Below, piece after piece: positions 26,738 through 34,633 of a stretch of 43,957 nucleotides of DNA. Source of the stretch: Pseudomonadota bacterium (lineage in GTDB: Bacteria; Pseudomonadota; Alphaproteobacteria; Rhizobiales; Xanthobacteraceae); NCBI GenBank assembly GCA_023451825.1, contig JAEXYA010000021.1, forward strand, positions 1 to 43,957. The letters are read 5' to 3'. Position numbers and translations under genes: made by a program. How positions within the stretch are numbered: the stretch's first letter is position 1; every line of letters begins with the position of its first letter. The notes under the pieces were generated by a model. That model was not told where the DNA came from and searched no databases. It saw only the letters and a program-made list of their open reading frames with translations.

Positions 26738-27448
26738 TCAGTAGCGGCGATAGAGGCCGGTGAGCTTGCCCTGGATGCGCACACGATTGGGCGGCAGGAT
26801 GCGAACCTCGTAAGCGGTGTTCGCCGGCTCCAGCGCGATGGAGGCGCCGCGGCGGCGGAAGCGCTTCAAGGTGGCTTCCTCGTCGTCGATCAGCGCCACC
26901 ACGATGTCGCCGGTGTCGGCGCTGTCGGATTTCTGGATCAGCGCCATGTCGCCATCGAGAATGCCGGCGTCCTGCATGGAATCGCCGCGCACTTCGAGGG
27001 CATAATGTTCGCCGTTACCGAGCATGTCCTGCGGCACGCTGATGGAGTGGCTGCGGGTCTGCAGCGCCTCGATCGGTGTACCGGCCGCGATCCGGCCCAT
27101 CACCGGCACCGAGATGGTGCGGCCGCCGTCATCGTCGTTCGCCATCGGTGCAGGTGCGGGCTTGCTCTTGCCGAGATTGCCTTCGATCACGCTCGGCGTG
27201 AAACCGCGGCGACCGGCCGGCGCCGCCGTGGTCAATTCGGGCAGCTTGATCACTTCGATCGCGCGCGCACGGTTTGGCAGGCGGCGGATGAATCCGCGTT
27301 CTTCCAGCGCGGTGATCAGGCGATGGATGCCGGATTTGGAGCGTAGGTCCAGCGCATCTTTCATCTCGTCGAAGGAGGGCGGCACGCCGGCTTCCTTCAG
27401 CCGCTGATCGATGAAGCGGAGCAGTTCATATTGTTTGCGCGTGAGCAT
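26738..27448 (-). CDS. lexA: LexA repressor
   Basis: LexA represses SOS genes and cleaves itself when RecA is activated. The 236-residue protein has the winged helix-turn-helix N-terminus (MLTRKQYELLRFID, PPSFDEMKDALDLRSKSGIHRLI), an alphaproteobacterial linker, the Ala122-Gly123 cleavage site in GRIAAGTP, and the Ser157 (RGDSM) and Lys195 (EATLKRF) catalytic dyad. All residues needed for autoproteolysis are present. A LexA box lies upstream at 27602, consistent with autoregulation. It converges with comEC. Confidence 0.98.
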   Translation of the reverse strand: MLTRKQYELLRFIDQRLKEAGVPPSFDEMKDALDLRSKSGIHRLITALEERGFIRRLPNRARAIEVIKLPELTTAAPAGRRGFTPSVIEGNLGKSKPAPAPMANDDDGGRTISVPVMGRIAAGTPIEALQTRSHSISVPQDMLGNGEHYALEVRGDSMQDAGILDGDMALIQKSDSADTGDIVVALIDDEEATLKRFRRRGASIALEPANTAYEVRILPPNRVRIQGKLTGLYRRY

Positions 27449-27601
27449 CTGAAGCCATCCTCAGGTGACAGTTGTCGGACCGTCGCGTGTGTTTCAGGAC
27501 CTCTTGATCAGCGTCGCTGATCGAGGGCAGTCACGAGTTTGGGCACTCTCGATTTCACTAAGCCACAGAATCTCGAAACAAATCATGAACGGACACTATC
27601 T

Positions 27602-27616
27602 GTTCCGTACATGTTC
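27602..27616 (-). promoter_or_regulatory. Alphaproteobacterial LexA (SOS) box
   Basis: GTTC-CGTACAT-GTTC fits exactly the GTTC-N7-GTTC direct-repeat operator described for alphaproteobacterial LexA. It is 154 bp upstream of the lexA start codon. A third GAAC half-site at 27587-27590 lies nearby but with unsuitable spacing. Confidence 0.8.
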
Positions 27617-27660
27617 CGCAATGGCTATTTTCGCTTCAAGGATTTGATTTTCGCGTGCTT

Positions 27661-27743
27661 TGTAGGATGGGCGAAGCGAGGCGTGCCCGCCTCCGAATGC
27701 TCGGCTCGCAGTGGTGGGCACGCTGCGCTTTGCCCACCCTACA
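27661..27743. repeat. Intergenic inverted repeat (GTAGGATGGGC family)
   Basis: Two 28-base arms (27661-27688 and 27716-27743) are reverse complements with four mismatches and a 27-base loop. The outer sequence TGTAGGATGGGCGAAGCG is of the kind dispersed through Bradyrhizobium-group genomes. It lies 12 bases beyond the GNAT stop, where the RNA hairpin could act as 3' end of the decarboxylase-GNAT message. Confidence 0.85.
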
Positions 27744-27754
27744 GGTCTAAGGCA

Positions 27755-28333
27755 TCACGATATCCGCTCGGACAGCGCCATCGGTGGCGGCGGCGTGGTG
27801 GCGCCGGCGGCCAGAGAGCGTTGCACCATCACGGTGTCGGCCCAGCGACCGGAGCGATAGGCGACGCCGGGCAGCGTGCCGATCCGCGTGAAGCCGAAGT
27901 GATCGTGCAGGCCGAGCGAGGGCGCATTGTCGGCGTCGATATAGCCGATGATCTGGCGGAAGCCGGCAGCGGCGCAGACATCGATGAGTTCGCGCAGCAG
28001 CTTGCCGCCGACGCCCCGGCCGGTGTGGTCATGATGCACATAGATCGAGTGCTTCACGGCATAGCGATAGGCCGGCCGCTTGCGGAATTGGACCACATAG
28101 GCATAGCCGACCACTTCGCCGCCGCGCGTCGCCACGATATGCGGGAAACGCTTGTTCTTCAGGTTCTTGCGGCGATCGCGCAAATCATCTGGCTGCATGG
28201 CATCGGCATCGCTGACGCCTTCCTCCACACCCTGGCGGATGTGGCGGCGATAGATCGCCAGCATGGCATCGACATCGCTGTCGCGGGACGGCCGGACGAT
28301 GATCGGGGTTTCAGTCGCGTCCTGCGAACTCAC
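27755..28333 (-). CDS. GNAT N-acetyltransferase, phosphinothricin-acetyltransferase type
   Basis: A 192-residue GNAT-fold acetyltransferase uses acetyl-CoA to acetylate an amine. Visible are the N-terminal IIVRPSRDSDVDAMLAIYRRHI, VVGYAYVVQFRKRPAYRYAVKHSIYV and the acetyl-CoA pyrophosphate loop HTGRGVGGKLLREL. The C-terminal block GLHDHFGFTRIGTLPGVAYRSGRWADTVMVQRSL is typical of the Pat/Bar/YncA (MnaT) group. The GTG start overlaps the TGA stop of the upstream decarboxylase gene (GTGA), so translation is probably coupled. That pairing suggests a substrate related to the decarboxylase reaction (an amino acid or polyamine), but the family is promiscuous and this is inference. Confidence 0.88.
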   Translation of the reverse strand: MSSQDATETPIIVRPSRDSDVDAMLAIYRRHIRQGVEEGVSDADAMQPDDLRDRRKNLKNKRFPHIVATRGGEVVGYAYVVQFRKRPAYRYAVKHSIYVHHDHTGRGVGGKLLRELIDVCAAAGFRQIIGYIDADNAPSLGLHDHFGFTRIGTLPGVAYRSGRWADTVMVQRSLAAGATTPPPPMALSERIS

Positions 28334-30705
28334 TTCTTCGGATCCCGATCTGCAGCGACCACGTAAGTGTAGAGCCGGATGCGGCCCGAGGCGTCGGTCT
28401 TGCGGTAGACGCCCTGGATTTCGACGTCGAAGCCCGGGAAGGTGTTGAAGCAGGTCTCGAACATCTTGAGATAATCGATCATTGGCTGCGCGCGCTCGCT
28501 GAGGCGCTCGCCCGGCACGATGGTGGCGATGCCCGGCGGGTAAACGACAAACGGCGTGGTGGCGATGCGGCCGGCGATCTCGTCGATGGGCAGATAGTCG
28601 ACATCGTTGCGCACCAGGAGGCGTGCGGCATCATGGGGCGACATCGCGATTTCAGGCAGATGCTGATCCATGAACTGTTTCGCCTGCAGACCGCTGACAT
28701 CCGCGGCGCGATAGAACTTGTGCATGTCGGCGCAGAGATCGCGCAGCCGCACGCCGGCGTAGCGTGCGGGGCGGCGGCGTGCGAATTCCGGAATGACGTC
28801 TTCGAGCAGAGCGTTTTCGTCATGAAAGCGCTTGAAGGCGACGAGGCCCGACACCAGCGTGCCGGCCTTGCTGGCCTCGACACCTGGCGTCAGCAGGAAG
28901 AGCAGCGAGTTGAGGTCGTTCTTTTCCGGCACGATCTGGTTTTCACGCAGATATTGCGCGACCACGGGGGCGGGGATGCCGTGCTCGGCATAGCCGCCGG
29001 TGGCGCGGTCGAAGCCTGGCGTCAGCACCGTCAGCTTGTTCGGATCGGTCATGGCAAAGCCGGCTTCCATATCCGGGAAGCCATGCCATTTGGCATCGGG
29101 CGTCAGCTGCCAGAAGGCGGGATTGGTCGCGAGCTGGTCGGTGCTGATGCTTTCCCACGGCACGCTGTGGGTCGCGCCAGGCTGCGCGACATCAGGAATC
29201 TGCACGCGCTCGGGCACGAAGGGCTCGAAGAACCAGCGGCGTTCCGGGCGGAATTCCTTTTCCTCGAATTCGCGGCGCACCGCGCGCATCTTCTTGCGCA
29301 ACTCGATGCCGAGACGGATCGTATCGTCCCACAGCACTTCGCCCGAGCGGCCCTTCATCATCTGCGCGCCGACGTCGAGCGATGCGAACAGCGGATAGAA
29401 CGGCGACGTCGAGGCGTGCTGCATGAAGCTTTCGTTGAAGCGGCGATGCTCGACGCGGCGTTTCTGACCGCGGATGTGGCGGTCCTTGACGTGAATTTGC
29501 GAGGCTTGGGAGAAGCTGGCCAGTTGCTTGTGGGTTGACTGAGTCGCGATGATGCCCGGCGAATCCGGGCCGAGCTCCTTCAGGCCCATGGCGAAGCGGT
29601 TCACATAGAGCGGATGGAATTTCATGAAGCCCGCCCAGGCTTCGTCGAACAGGATATATTCGCAGAGATGGCCGATCCGCTTGATGATCATCTCGGCGCT
29701 GTAGATGGTGCCGTCATAGGTGCACTGCTCGATTACGGCCACGCGAAACGGGCGCTCGCGCTTCCACGCGTCCTTGTCGGTGACGAGCGGATTGGTGCGA
29801 ATACGTTCGCGCAAGGCCTCTTCGCTGAACGCATCCCACTTCATCGGGCCGATCAGGCCCCAGGGATTGCGCTCCGTCGGTACGTAGATCGGTGTACCGC
29901 CGGCAATCATCAGCGCGCCGTGCAGCGCGGCCTTGTGGTTGTTGCGGTCGAACAGCACGAGGTCGCCATCGGTCACGAGTGCCGACAGCACGACCTTGTT
30001 GGAGCTGGACGTGCCGTTGAGGACGAAATAGGTCTTTTCCGCGCCAAAGATCTGCGCGGCTTCCTTCTGCGCCTGAAGGGCCGGGCCTTCATGGGTCAGG
30101 AGGTCGCCGAGATCGAGGACGGAATTGTCGAGGTCGTCGCGGAAAACGGCTTCGCCGAGATGTTCCATGAACACGCGGCCGATCGGCGAACGGCTGTAGA
30201 ACACGCCGCCATTGTGGCCGGGACAGGTCCAGAGCTGGTTGCCTTCCTCGGCGTAATCGACGAGCGCGCCGAAGAACGGGGTCTTCAGCGTCTCGGCATA
30301 TTGCTTGAGGCGGCTGATAAGGTTCTTGGCGATGAAGGGCGGGGTTTCTTCCGACAGGAAGATGTAGCCGTCGATGAAGTCGAGCACCTCGACCGGAATA
30401 TCCTCGAAGCGCTGGCGGCGGATCAGCAGCATGATCGGGAAATCGAGCCCGCGGCGGCGCATCAGGTTGATCAATGCTGCGGTCTTGCCCTCAAGGCCCT
30501 TCTTGCCCCAGTCCACCACCATGCAGCCGATGGCGGCGTCGGTTTGAACGGCAATGGCGGCGTCTTCAAGTTTCCGCGCCTTGACCACCTCGAAGCCGGA
30601 TTTCTCGATTTCCTCGACGATCTGATTGAGGCGTACACCCTCAAGGTCGTCGGCGTCGAAGGTCGGCATGGCGAAGAGGAAGTTGAAGCGCTTGAAGTAA
30701 TCCAT
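28330..30705 (-). CDS. PLP-dependent arginine/lysine/ornithine decarboxylase (AdiA-like)
   Basis: A fold-type I basic amino acid decarboxylase of the large bacterial class that yields a polyamine-type amine and consumes a proton. The 791 residues comprise an N-terminal wing/response-regulator-like domain (1-130), the PLP domain (about 140-580) with VLNGTSSSNKVV, FDRNNHKAALHGAL, FDEAWAGFMKFHP and the Schiff-base Lys393 in STHKQLASFSQAS, and a C-terminal domain. The stretches HIRGQKRR and MQHASTSPFYPLFASLDV resemble E. coli AdiA more than LdcC, so arginine is the favoured substrate, not certain. No amino acid/amine antiporter (AdiC, CadB) is adjacent. It is followed with a 4-base overlap by a GNAT acetyltransferase. 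Confidence 0.9.
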   Translation of the reverse strand: MDYFKRFNFLFAMPTFDADDLEGVRLNQIVEEIEKSGFEVVKARKLEDAAIAVQTDAAIGCMVVDWGKKGLEGKTAALINLMRRRGLDFPIMLLIRRQRFEDIPVEVLDFIDGYIFLSEETPPFIAKNLISRLKQYAETLKTPFFGALVDYAEEGNQLWTCPGHNGGVFYSRSPIGRVFMEHLGEAVFRDDLDNSVLDLGDLLTHEGPALQAQKEAAQIFGAEKTYFVLNGTSSSNKVVLSALVTDGDLVLFDRNNHKAALHGALMIAGGTPIYVPTERNPWGLIGPMKWDAFSEEALRERIRTNPLVTDKDAWKRERPFRVAVIEQCTYDGTIYSAEMIIKRIGHLCEYILFDEAWAGFMKFHPLYVNRFAMGLKELGPDSPGIIATQSTHKQLASFSQASQIHVKDRHIRGQKRRVEHRRFNESFMQHASTSPFYPLFASLDVGAQMMKGRSGEVLWDDTIRLGIELRKKMRAVRREFEEKEFRPERRWFFEPFVPERVQIPDVAQPGATHSVPWESISTDQLATNPAFWQLTPDAKWHGFPDMEAGFAMTDPNKLTVLTPGFDRATGGYAEHGIPAPVVAQYLRENQIVPEKNDLNSLLFLLTPGVEASKAGTLVSGLVAFKRFHDENALLEDVIPEFARRRPARYAGVRLRDLCADMHKFYRAADVSGLQAKQFMDQHLPEIAMSPHDAARLLVRNDVDYLPIDEIAGRIATTPFVVYPPGIATIVPGERLSERAQPMIDYLKMFETCFNTFPGFDVEIQGVYRKTDASGRIRLYTYVVAADRDPKK

Positions 30706-30844
30706 GAACGGGCACCGAATCTGTTGTCTGTGCTCTCTGTCGCCGCGTTACGTGACAACTTGGTGACCGAGGGCCGGCGGAATTTATGAAGGGCAATGCC
30801 CGGTCGGGCAACGCCTGAGGAACGTGTCGGTTCGCGGTATTCCG

Positions 30845-32050
30845 CTAAGCCGGAAGACGAATGATTTCGCAGGGATCGCCGGCTTTGGCTGCAGCTGCAT
30901 GCGGCGGGCGCACCAGCAGGCCCTCGGCGACAGCGAGGTTTCCGAGCAACGAGGAATCCTGTTTCATCACCGGCGTTGCCACCAGTTTGCCGTCGAGCCA
31001 TTCGAGGCGGGTGCGCAGGTAATCCTCGCGGTGGTCGTTGGCGGCGAGGTCGCGACCAAGCACTGCGGCCTCGCGAAAATGCTGGACCTCGCTGCGCCCG
31101 GACAGTGCGCGCAGCAGCGGCACCATGAACAGGAAGCCGCAGACATAGGAGGAGACGGGATTGCCGGGCAGGCCGATGATCCGCATGGCGCCGCGGCGAC
31201 CATGCATCATCGGCTTGCCTGGCCGCATGGCGATTTTCCAGAACGATATGTCGACGCCGGCCGCGACAAGCGATTGCTGCACGAGATCATGGTCGCCGAC
31301 GGATGCGCCGCCGGTGGTGATGAGGACATCGACATCGAGTTCGATGGCCCGTCGGATCGCCGCGGTGGTCGATTCCAGCGTGTCGCGGGCGATGCCGAGA
31401 TCGATAACATCAGCGCCTTCGGCACGCGCCAGCGCGCGCAGCGCAAAGCCGTTCGAGAGCACGATCTGCCCCGGGCCGGGCGTGGCGCCGGGCATCACCA
31501 ATTCGTCTCCGGTGGCGAGCATCGCGACGACAGGGCGGCGCTGAACCGGCAACTGCGCATGGTTCATGCCGGCGGCGAGGGCGAGATCGCGATCGGCGAG
31601 GCGGGTGCCGGCGCGCAGCAGCACATCGCCCTGCTCGAAATCGACGCCGGCGGGGCGGATATTTTTGCCGATCGGGGCGGCTTCGTTGATGGTCACGATG
31701 TCGCCGTCGCGCGCGGTATCTTCCTGGATCACGACGGCGTCGCTGCCGGTGGGCACAACGCCGCCGGTGAAGATGCGGGCGGCTTCACCCGCAGCGAGGG
31801 CACGGTCGAATGGCTTGCCGGCGGAGATCTCGCCGATCACCTTGAGCTTGGCTCCAACGGTCGCATCGGCAGCGCGCACCGCATAGCCGTCCATCGCCGA
31901 CATCGCCTCTGGCGGCTGCGTCCGTCGCGAGGCGACATCCCGCGCCAGCACGCGATGAAACGCATCCTCCAGTGCAACCATTTCCTCGGGCAGCCCTTTG
32001 GCGCCTTTGAGGATCGCGGCCATGGCATCGGTAAAGGGCATCAGGGCCAT
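30845..32050 (-). CDS. moeA: Molybdopterin molybdenumtransferase
   Basis: MoeA inserts molybdenum into adenylylated molybdopterin, the last general step of molybdenum cofactor synthesis. The 401-residue protein has PPEAMSAMDGYAVRAAD (domain I/III), ARIFTGGVVPTGSDAVVIQED, the MoCF-fold motifs LSNGFALRALA, TTGGASVGDHD, KIAMRPGKPMMHG and GLPGNPVSS, and the beta-barrel C-terminus. In many alphaproteobacteria moeA directly follows moaC in a trpC-moaC-moeA-lexA run; here moaC is 3 kb away. It is divergent from the DUF1488-like gene. Confidence 0.96.
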   Translation of the reverse strand: MALMPFTDAMAAILKGAKGLPEEMVALEDAFHRVLARDVASRRTQPPEAMSAMDGYAVRAADATVGAKLKVIGEISAGKPFDRALAAGEAARIFTGGVVPTGSDAVVIQEDTARDGDIVTINEAAPIGKNIRPAGVDFEQGDVLLRAGTRLADRDLALAAGMNHAQLPVQRRPVVAMLATGDELVMPGATPGPGQIVLSNGFALRALARAEGADVIDLGIARDTLESTTAAIRRAIELDVDVLITTGGASVGDHDLVQQSLVAAGVDISFWKIAMRPGKPMMHGRRGAMRIIGLPGNPVSSYVCGFLFMVPLLRALSGRSEVQHFREAAVLGRDLAANDHREDYLRTRLEWLDGKLVATPVMKQDSSLLGNLAVAEGLLVRPPHAAAAKAGDPCEIIRLPA

Positions 32051-32179
32051 CGGCGGATCTCCGGATTCTTGTGGATGCCCGTCTTAGCGAAGCGGACGAG
32101 GGAGGCAAGCGTCGGTTGTCCCGGTGGTCGGGCTTCAGGCTGCATTTGGGGATCGCTGCCGAAGCCGTTACCAAGGGGC

Positions 32180-32500
32180 ATGAGCGACGAATACGATATG
32201 GGCGGTGGCGACGCATTGCGCTGGCGCAGCGATGTGGACGCATTGTCGTTCCGGCCGGAGGGCCATGACGGTGTCTGCATGGTGCATCGGCATGCCTTCC
32301 GCACGCTGCTGAAGCATATGCCGACCCCAGACGAGTGTGCGGCGTTTTTTCACGCCCGAGAAGCTGCGTTCCATTTCGCGGCCCGAGGCAAGATCGCCCA
32401 TGCGCGGCTGTCGCCAGATGCCAATCTGCATCTGACCAGCCGGGATCTCTCCCGCGCCATGGCAAAATTGGCGGTCGCATCACAGGAACAAAGCGGCTAA
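32180..32500 (+). CDS. Small conserved-looking hypothetical protein, DUF1488-like
   Basis: A 106-residue soluble protein starts at ATG 32180, preceded by AAGGGG. I recognise no catalytic motif. The pattern of a short strand with DALSFRPEGHDGVCMVHRHAF followed by a helix and a C-terminal HLTSRDL resembles DUF1488 domain proteins, whose function is unknown; this assignment is tentative. It is histidine-rich (nine His). It is the first gene of a probable three-gene run with cbtB (27-bp gap) and cbtA. Confidence 0.6.
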   Translation: MSDEYDMGGGDALRWRSDVDALSFRPEGHDGVCMVHRHAFRTLLKHMPTPDECAAFFHAREAAFHFAARGKIAHARLSPDANLHLTSRDLSRAMAKLAVASQEQSG

Positions 32501-32527
32501 ACTCTGGCCAACTTGACGAGGAATCCC

Positions 32528-32710
32528 ATGCAGCAGACCCAGACCGCCCAACTCTCCACCACCGCCGCCGACGCGAATGTCGTCGTGCAGGCTCTTCTCG
32601 CTATGGCGCTCGGGCTGTTCATCGTCGGCGTCGTCGGCTTCTCGCATATCAGCGCAGTCCACAACGCGGCGCATGACGTGCGCCACGCCAACGCATTTCC
32701 CTGCCACTGA
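32528..32710 (+). CDS. cbtB: Cobalt transporter small subunit CbtB
   Basis: CbtB is a one-helix membrane protein with a C-terminal histidine motif, predicted to act with CbtA in cobalt uptake for cobalamin. The 60-residue product has a single hydrophobic helix (about 18-39) and the family's end: HNAAHDVRHANAFPCH. ATG 32528 is chosen because GAGGA lies just upstream; a TTG at 32513 would add five residues. It is 12 bases before cbtA. Family members elsewhere are usually under a cobalamin riboswitch; none is recognisable here. Confidence 0.9.
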   Translation: MQQTQTAQLSTTAADANVVVQALLAMALGLFIVGVVGFSHISAVHNAAHDVRHANAFPCH

Positions 32711-32722
32711 TCTGTCAGCCTG

Positions 32723-33463
32723 ATGTCTGTTTTTCGTTCGATCGTGTTCTCGGCGGTGCTCGCCGGGGTCGTCGCTGGCGCAGCCACCACCGCAGTGCAG
32801 ATGGTCGGCACCGTCAAGCTGATCCAGCAGGCCGAGGTCTATGAAAAGAAGGCCGAGGCGCCGGCAACCGCGGCCGCGCCGGCAGTTGCGCCGGTTGCGT
32901 CCGGCCATGATCACGGTACGCGCCAGCACGCCGCTACGGCCCACGATCACGGCGGCGAATGGGAGCCTGAAGAAGGTTTCCAGCGCAACGCTTTCACCGC
33001 AGGCTCCAATGTGCTGACGGCGATCGGCTTCGCGCTGCTGCTGGCGGGGATTTTCGCGTTGCGCGGCCGGCCGGTGGACTGGCGTGAAGGCCTGTTCTGG
33101 GGGCTTGGTGGCTTCGTCGTGTTCGTTGCCGCGCCGGGCCTCGGCCTGCCGCCGGAAGTGCCCGGCCAACCCGTGGCCGATCTCACGCTCCGCCAGGCCT
33201 GGTGGATTGCCACTGCAGTTGCCACCGCAGGCGGGCTCGCGCTTCTGGTATTCCGCAGGGCGTCTTGGGCGGCACTGCTCGGCCTCGGCCTGATCGTGCT
33301 GCCGCATCTGATCGGCGCGCCGCAGGCGCCGGCCGGACATACCGATGTGCCGGAGACGTTGGCGCACAGCTTCGTTGTGGCTGCCGTGCTGACCGGCCTG
33401 ATCTTCTGGGCGCTGCTCGGCGTTCTCACCAGCATCGCCTATGGACGTCTCTCGCGCGCTTAG
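32723..33463 (+). CDS. cbtA: Cobalt transporter subunit CbtA
   Basis: CbtA is a predicted inner-membrane cobalt transporter. The 246-residue protein has an N-terminal helix (MSVFRSIVFSAVLAGVVAGA), a His-rich loop at 62-77 (HDHGTRQH, HDHGG) likely to bind metal, and further membrane helices around 96-112, 122-138, 160-178 and 215-240, with conserved GLGGFVVFVAAPGLGLPPE and LPHLIGAP. Role as a cobalt transporter is known from comparative genomics of the family rather than from this sequence. Its stop overlaps by four bases the stop of the convergent HAD gene. Confidence 0.9.
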   Translation: MSVFRSIVFSAVLAGVVAGAATTAVQMVGTVKLIQQAEVYEKKAEAPATAAAPAVAPVASGHDHGTRQHAATAHDHGGEWEPEEGFQRNAFTAGSNVLTAIGFALLLAGIFALRGRPVDWREGLFWGLGGFVVFVAAPGLGLPPEVPGQPVADLTLRQAWWIATAVATAGGLALLVFRRASWAALLGLGLIVLPHLIGAPQAPAGHTDVPETLAHSFVVAAVLTGLIFWALLGVLTSIAYGRLSRA

Positions 33464-34095
33464 ACGCCAAGCGCCTTCAATGTGTCGGCGACGGTCGTTG
33501 GCGACGTGACGTGCACGGTCTGCAGGCCGCGCGCGCGGGCGCCTTCGATATTGTCGATGAGATCGTCGAAGAACAGGATGCGCTCGGCCGGCACGTCCAT
33601 TGCTGCGATGACGTGGTCGAAGCTCTCGGCTTCAGGTTTGCGCATCCCGATCGATGACGACAGAAACATCTCGCGGAAATGGCCGAGCAAGTCGGCATGG
33701 GCGATAGAAAAGTGCGCCACATGCGCCGGGTTTGTGTTTGAGAAGGCATAGATTGGCCAGCGCATTGCTGCCTTTGGCAGCAACTCTGCGATCCCCGGCA
33801 TGGCGCCGACGAAGATCGCATTCCAGCCTTCGAGAAATTGTTCCGGCGTGATGTCGATCTCCAACTCGTCGCGTAGATGCGCGAAAAAATCTGCGTCGGA
33901 AATCTCGCCACGCTCATGGCGCATATAGAAATCGCCGCGGGAAAAACGGGCAACGATATCCTCCGGCTTACCGTTGGAATGATCCGACCACACTTGCAGC
34001 ACGCGCGCGAAATCGATGTCGAGCACGACGCGGCCGAGATCGAACAGCAGGGCATCGATGGACGAAGCGTCAAGAGTGGGAGATAGCGAATTCAT
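33460..34095 (-). CDS. HAD-superfamily phosphatase, YihX-like
   Basis: The 211-residue HAD subfamily IA hydrolase resembles E. coli YihX (alpha-D-glucose-1-phosphate phosphatase), which shares the unusual motif I FDLGxVxxDIDF; here LLFDLGRVVLDIDF with nucleophile Asp19. Motif II is FSNTNPAH, motif III the Lys in GMRKPEAESF, motif IV FFDDLIDNIEGA. The cap insertion lies between about 35 and 95. ATG 34095 is preferred over an upstream TTG at 34116. It converges with cbtA, the two stop codons overlapping in TTAG. A role in sugar-phosphate turnover is inferred from the family only. Confidence 0.88.
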   Translation of the reverse strand: MNSLSPTLDASSIDALLFDLGRVVLDIDFARVLQVWSDHSNGKPEDIVARFSRGDFYMRHERGEISDADFFAHLRDELEIDITPEQFLEGWNAIFVGAMPGIAELLPKAAMRWPIYAFSNTNPAHVAHFSIAHADLLGHFREMFLSSSIGMRKPEAESFDHVIAAMDVPAERILFFDDLIDNIEGARARGLQTVHVTSPTTVADTLKALGV

Positions 34096-34305
34096 CGGGT
34101 GAGCATTTCCGGACAATATGAGCAGTTCGGGACGCGCGACGTTAAATCATTGAAAGAGCAAACGTAACATCGTTTCGTGACGATCGCTGCGTTGCGCGAT
34201 CGGCAGGTCTGCTGCACTGCACGCATGGCTGATGATCGAAACTTAAAATGTTATCGAACGTAAATGATTTGTTACAAAGCTATTATTCAATAAGGAATTT
34301 TACCG

Positions 34306-34461
34306 GTGTTCACTTTGCTTGCTCTCGCCATCGCCGTGACCGGCGGTCGCTTCCTCGTTAAAGGTTACGAGCGCCATCTCGATGCTCAGGTCGGCCCCTG
34401 GATTGCGCAGGAAATGCAGCTGCAGCGCATCGAAGCGCGACACAGGATCGATCCTCGTTAA
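34306..34461 (+). CDS. 51-residue single-helix membrane microprotein
   Basis: A short open frame begins with GTG at 34306, well placed after AAGGA (34292-34296), and ends with TAA at 34461. The product has an N-terminal hydrophobic stretch (FTLLALAIAVTGG) followed by a mixed charged tail (KGYERHLD, GPWIAQEMQLQRIEARHR). Strong codon bias toward the local G/C third-position pattern, a good ribosome site and an AT-rich upstream region support it. No function is recognised. Confidence 0.6.
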   Translation: MFTLLALAIAVTGGRFLVKGYERHLDAQVGPWIAQEMQLQRIEARHRIDPR

Positions 34462-34509
34462 GCCTGTTACCCCCGACTTTGCCGGTATTCAGGTTACCCA
34501 CAAAGTTAC

Positions 34510-34540
34510 AATTCGCATGCGTAGTTACGTATGCGGAATT
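34510..34540. other. 31-nt near-perfect palindrome
   Basis: AATTCGCAT (34510-34518) pairs with ATGCG-G-AATT (34531-34540), with one bulged G. The centre GCGTAGTTACGT adds four more pairs. It lies between the microprotein gene and the terminator ahead of the H-NS gene. It could be a protein operator or an RNA hairpin. Confidence 0.55.
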
Positions 34541-34633
34541 TACGTTTGCCGCTGCACGGCTTGGTAGCGCTGGTGTCGCCACGCTCGCCGACCCGGATGT
34601 CTCATCCTCCCGCCCGGTCGCTTGAACGTGGTG

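Larger units (their letters stand above)
27449..27754 (-). promoter_or_regulatory. Upstream region of lexA (306 bp, no gene)
   Basis: The region between lexA and the GNAT gene encodes nothing convincing. The lexA-proximal half, relatively AT-rich, holds the LexA box at 27602-27616 and should carry the lexA promoter. The distal half is filled by an inverted repeat (27661-27743) just downstream of the GNAT stop codon. Confidence 0.5.

Noticed and set aside
30824..32179. Long plus-strand open frame antisense to moeA and decarboxylase-side sequence
   Set aside because: Only its last 107 codons, from ATG 32180 outside moeA, look like a real gene. The rest is the shadow of moeA.
32051..32527. Search for a cobalamin riboswitch before cbtB
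   Set aside because: No B12-box-like or GCCACTG-like element was recognised by eye. A covariance-model search would be decisive.
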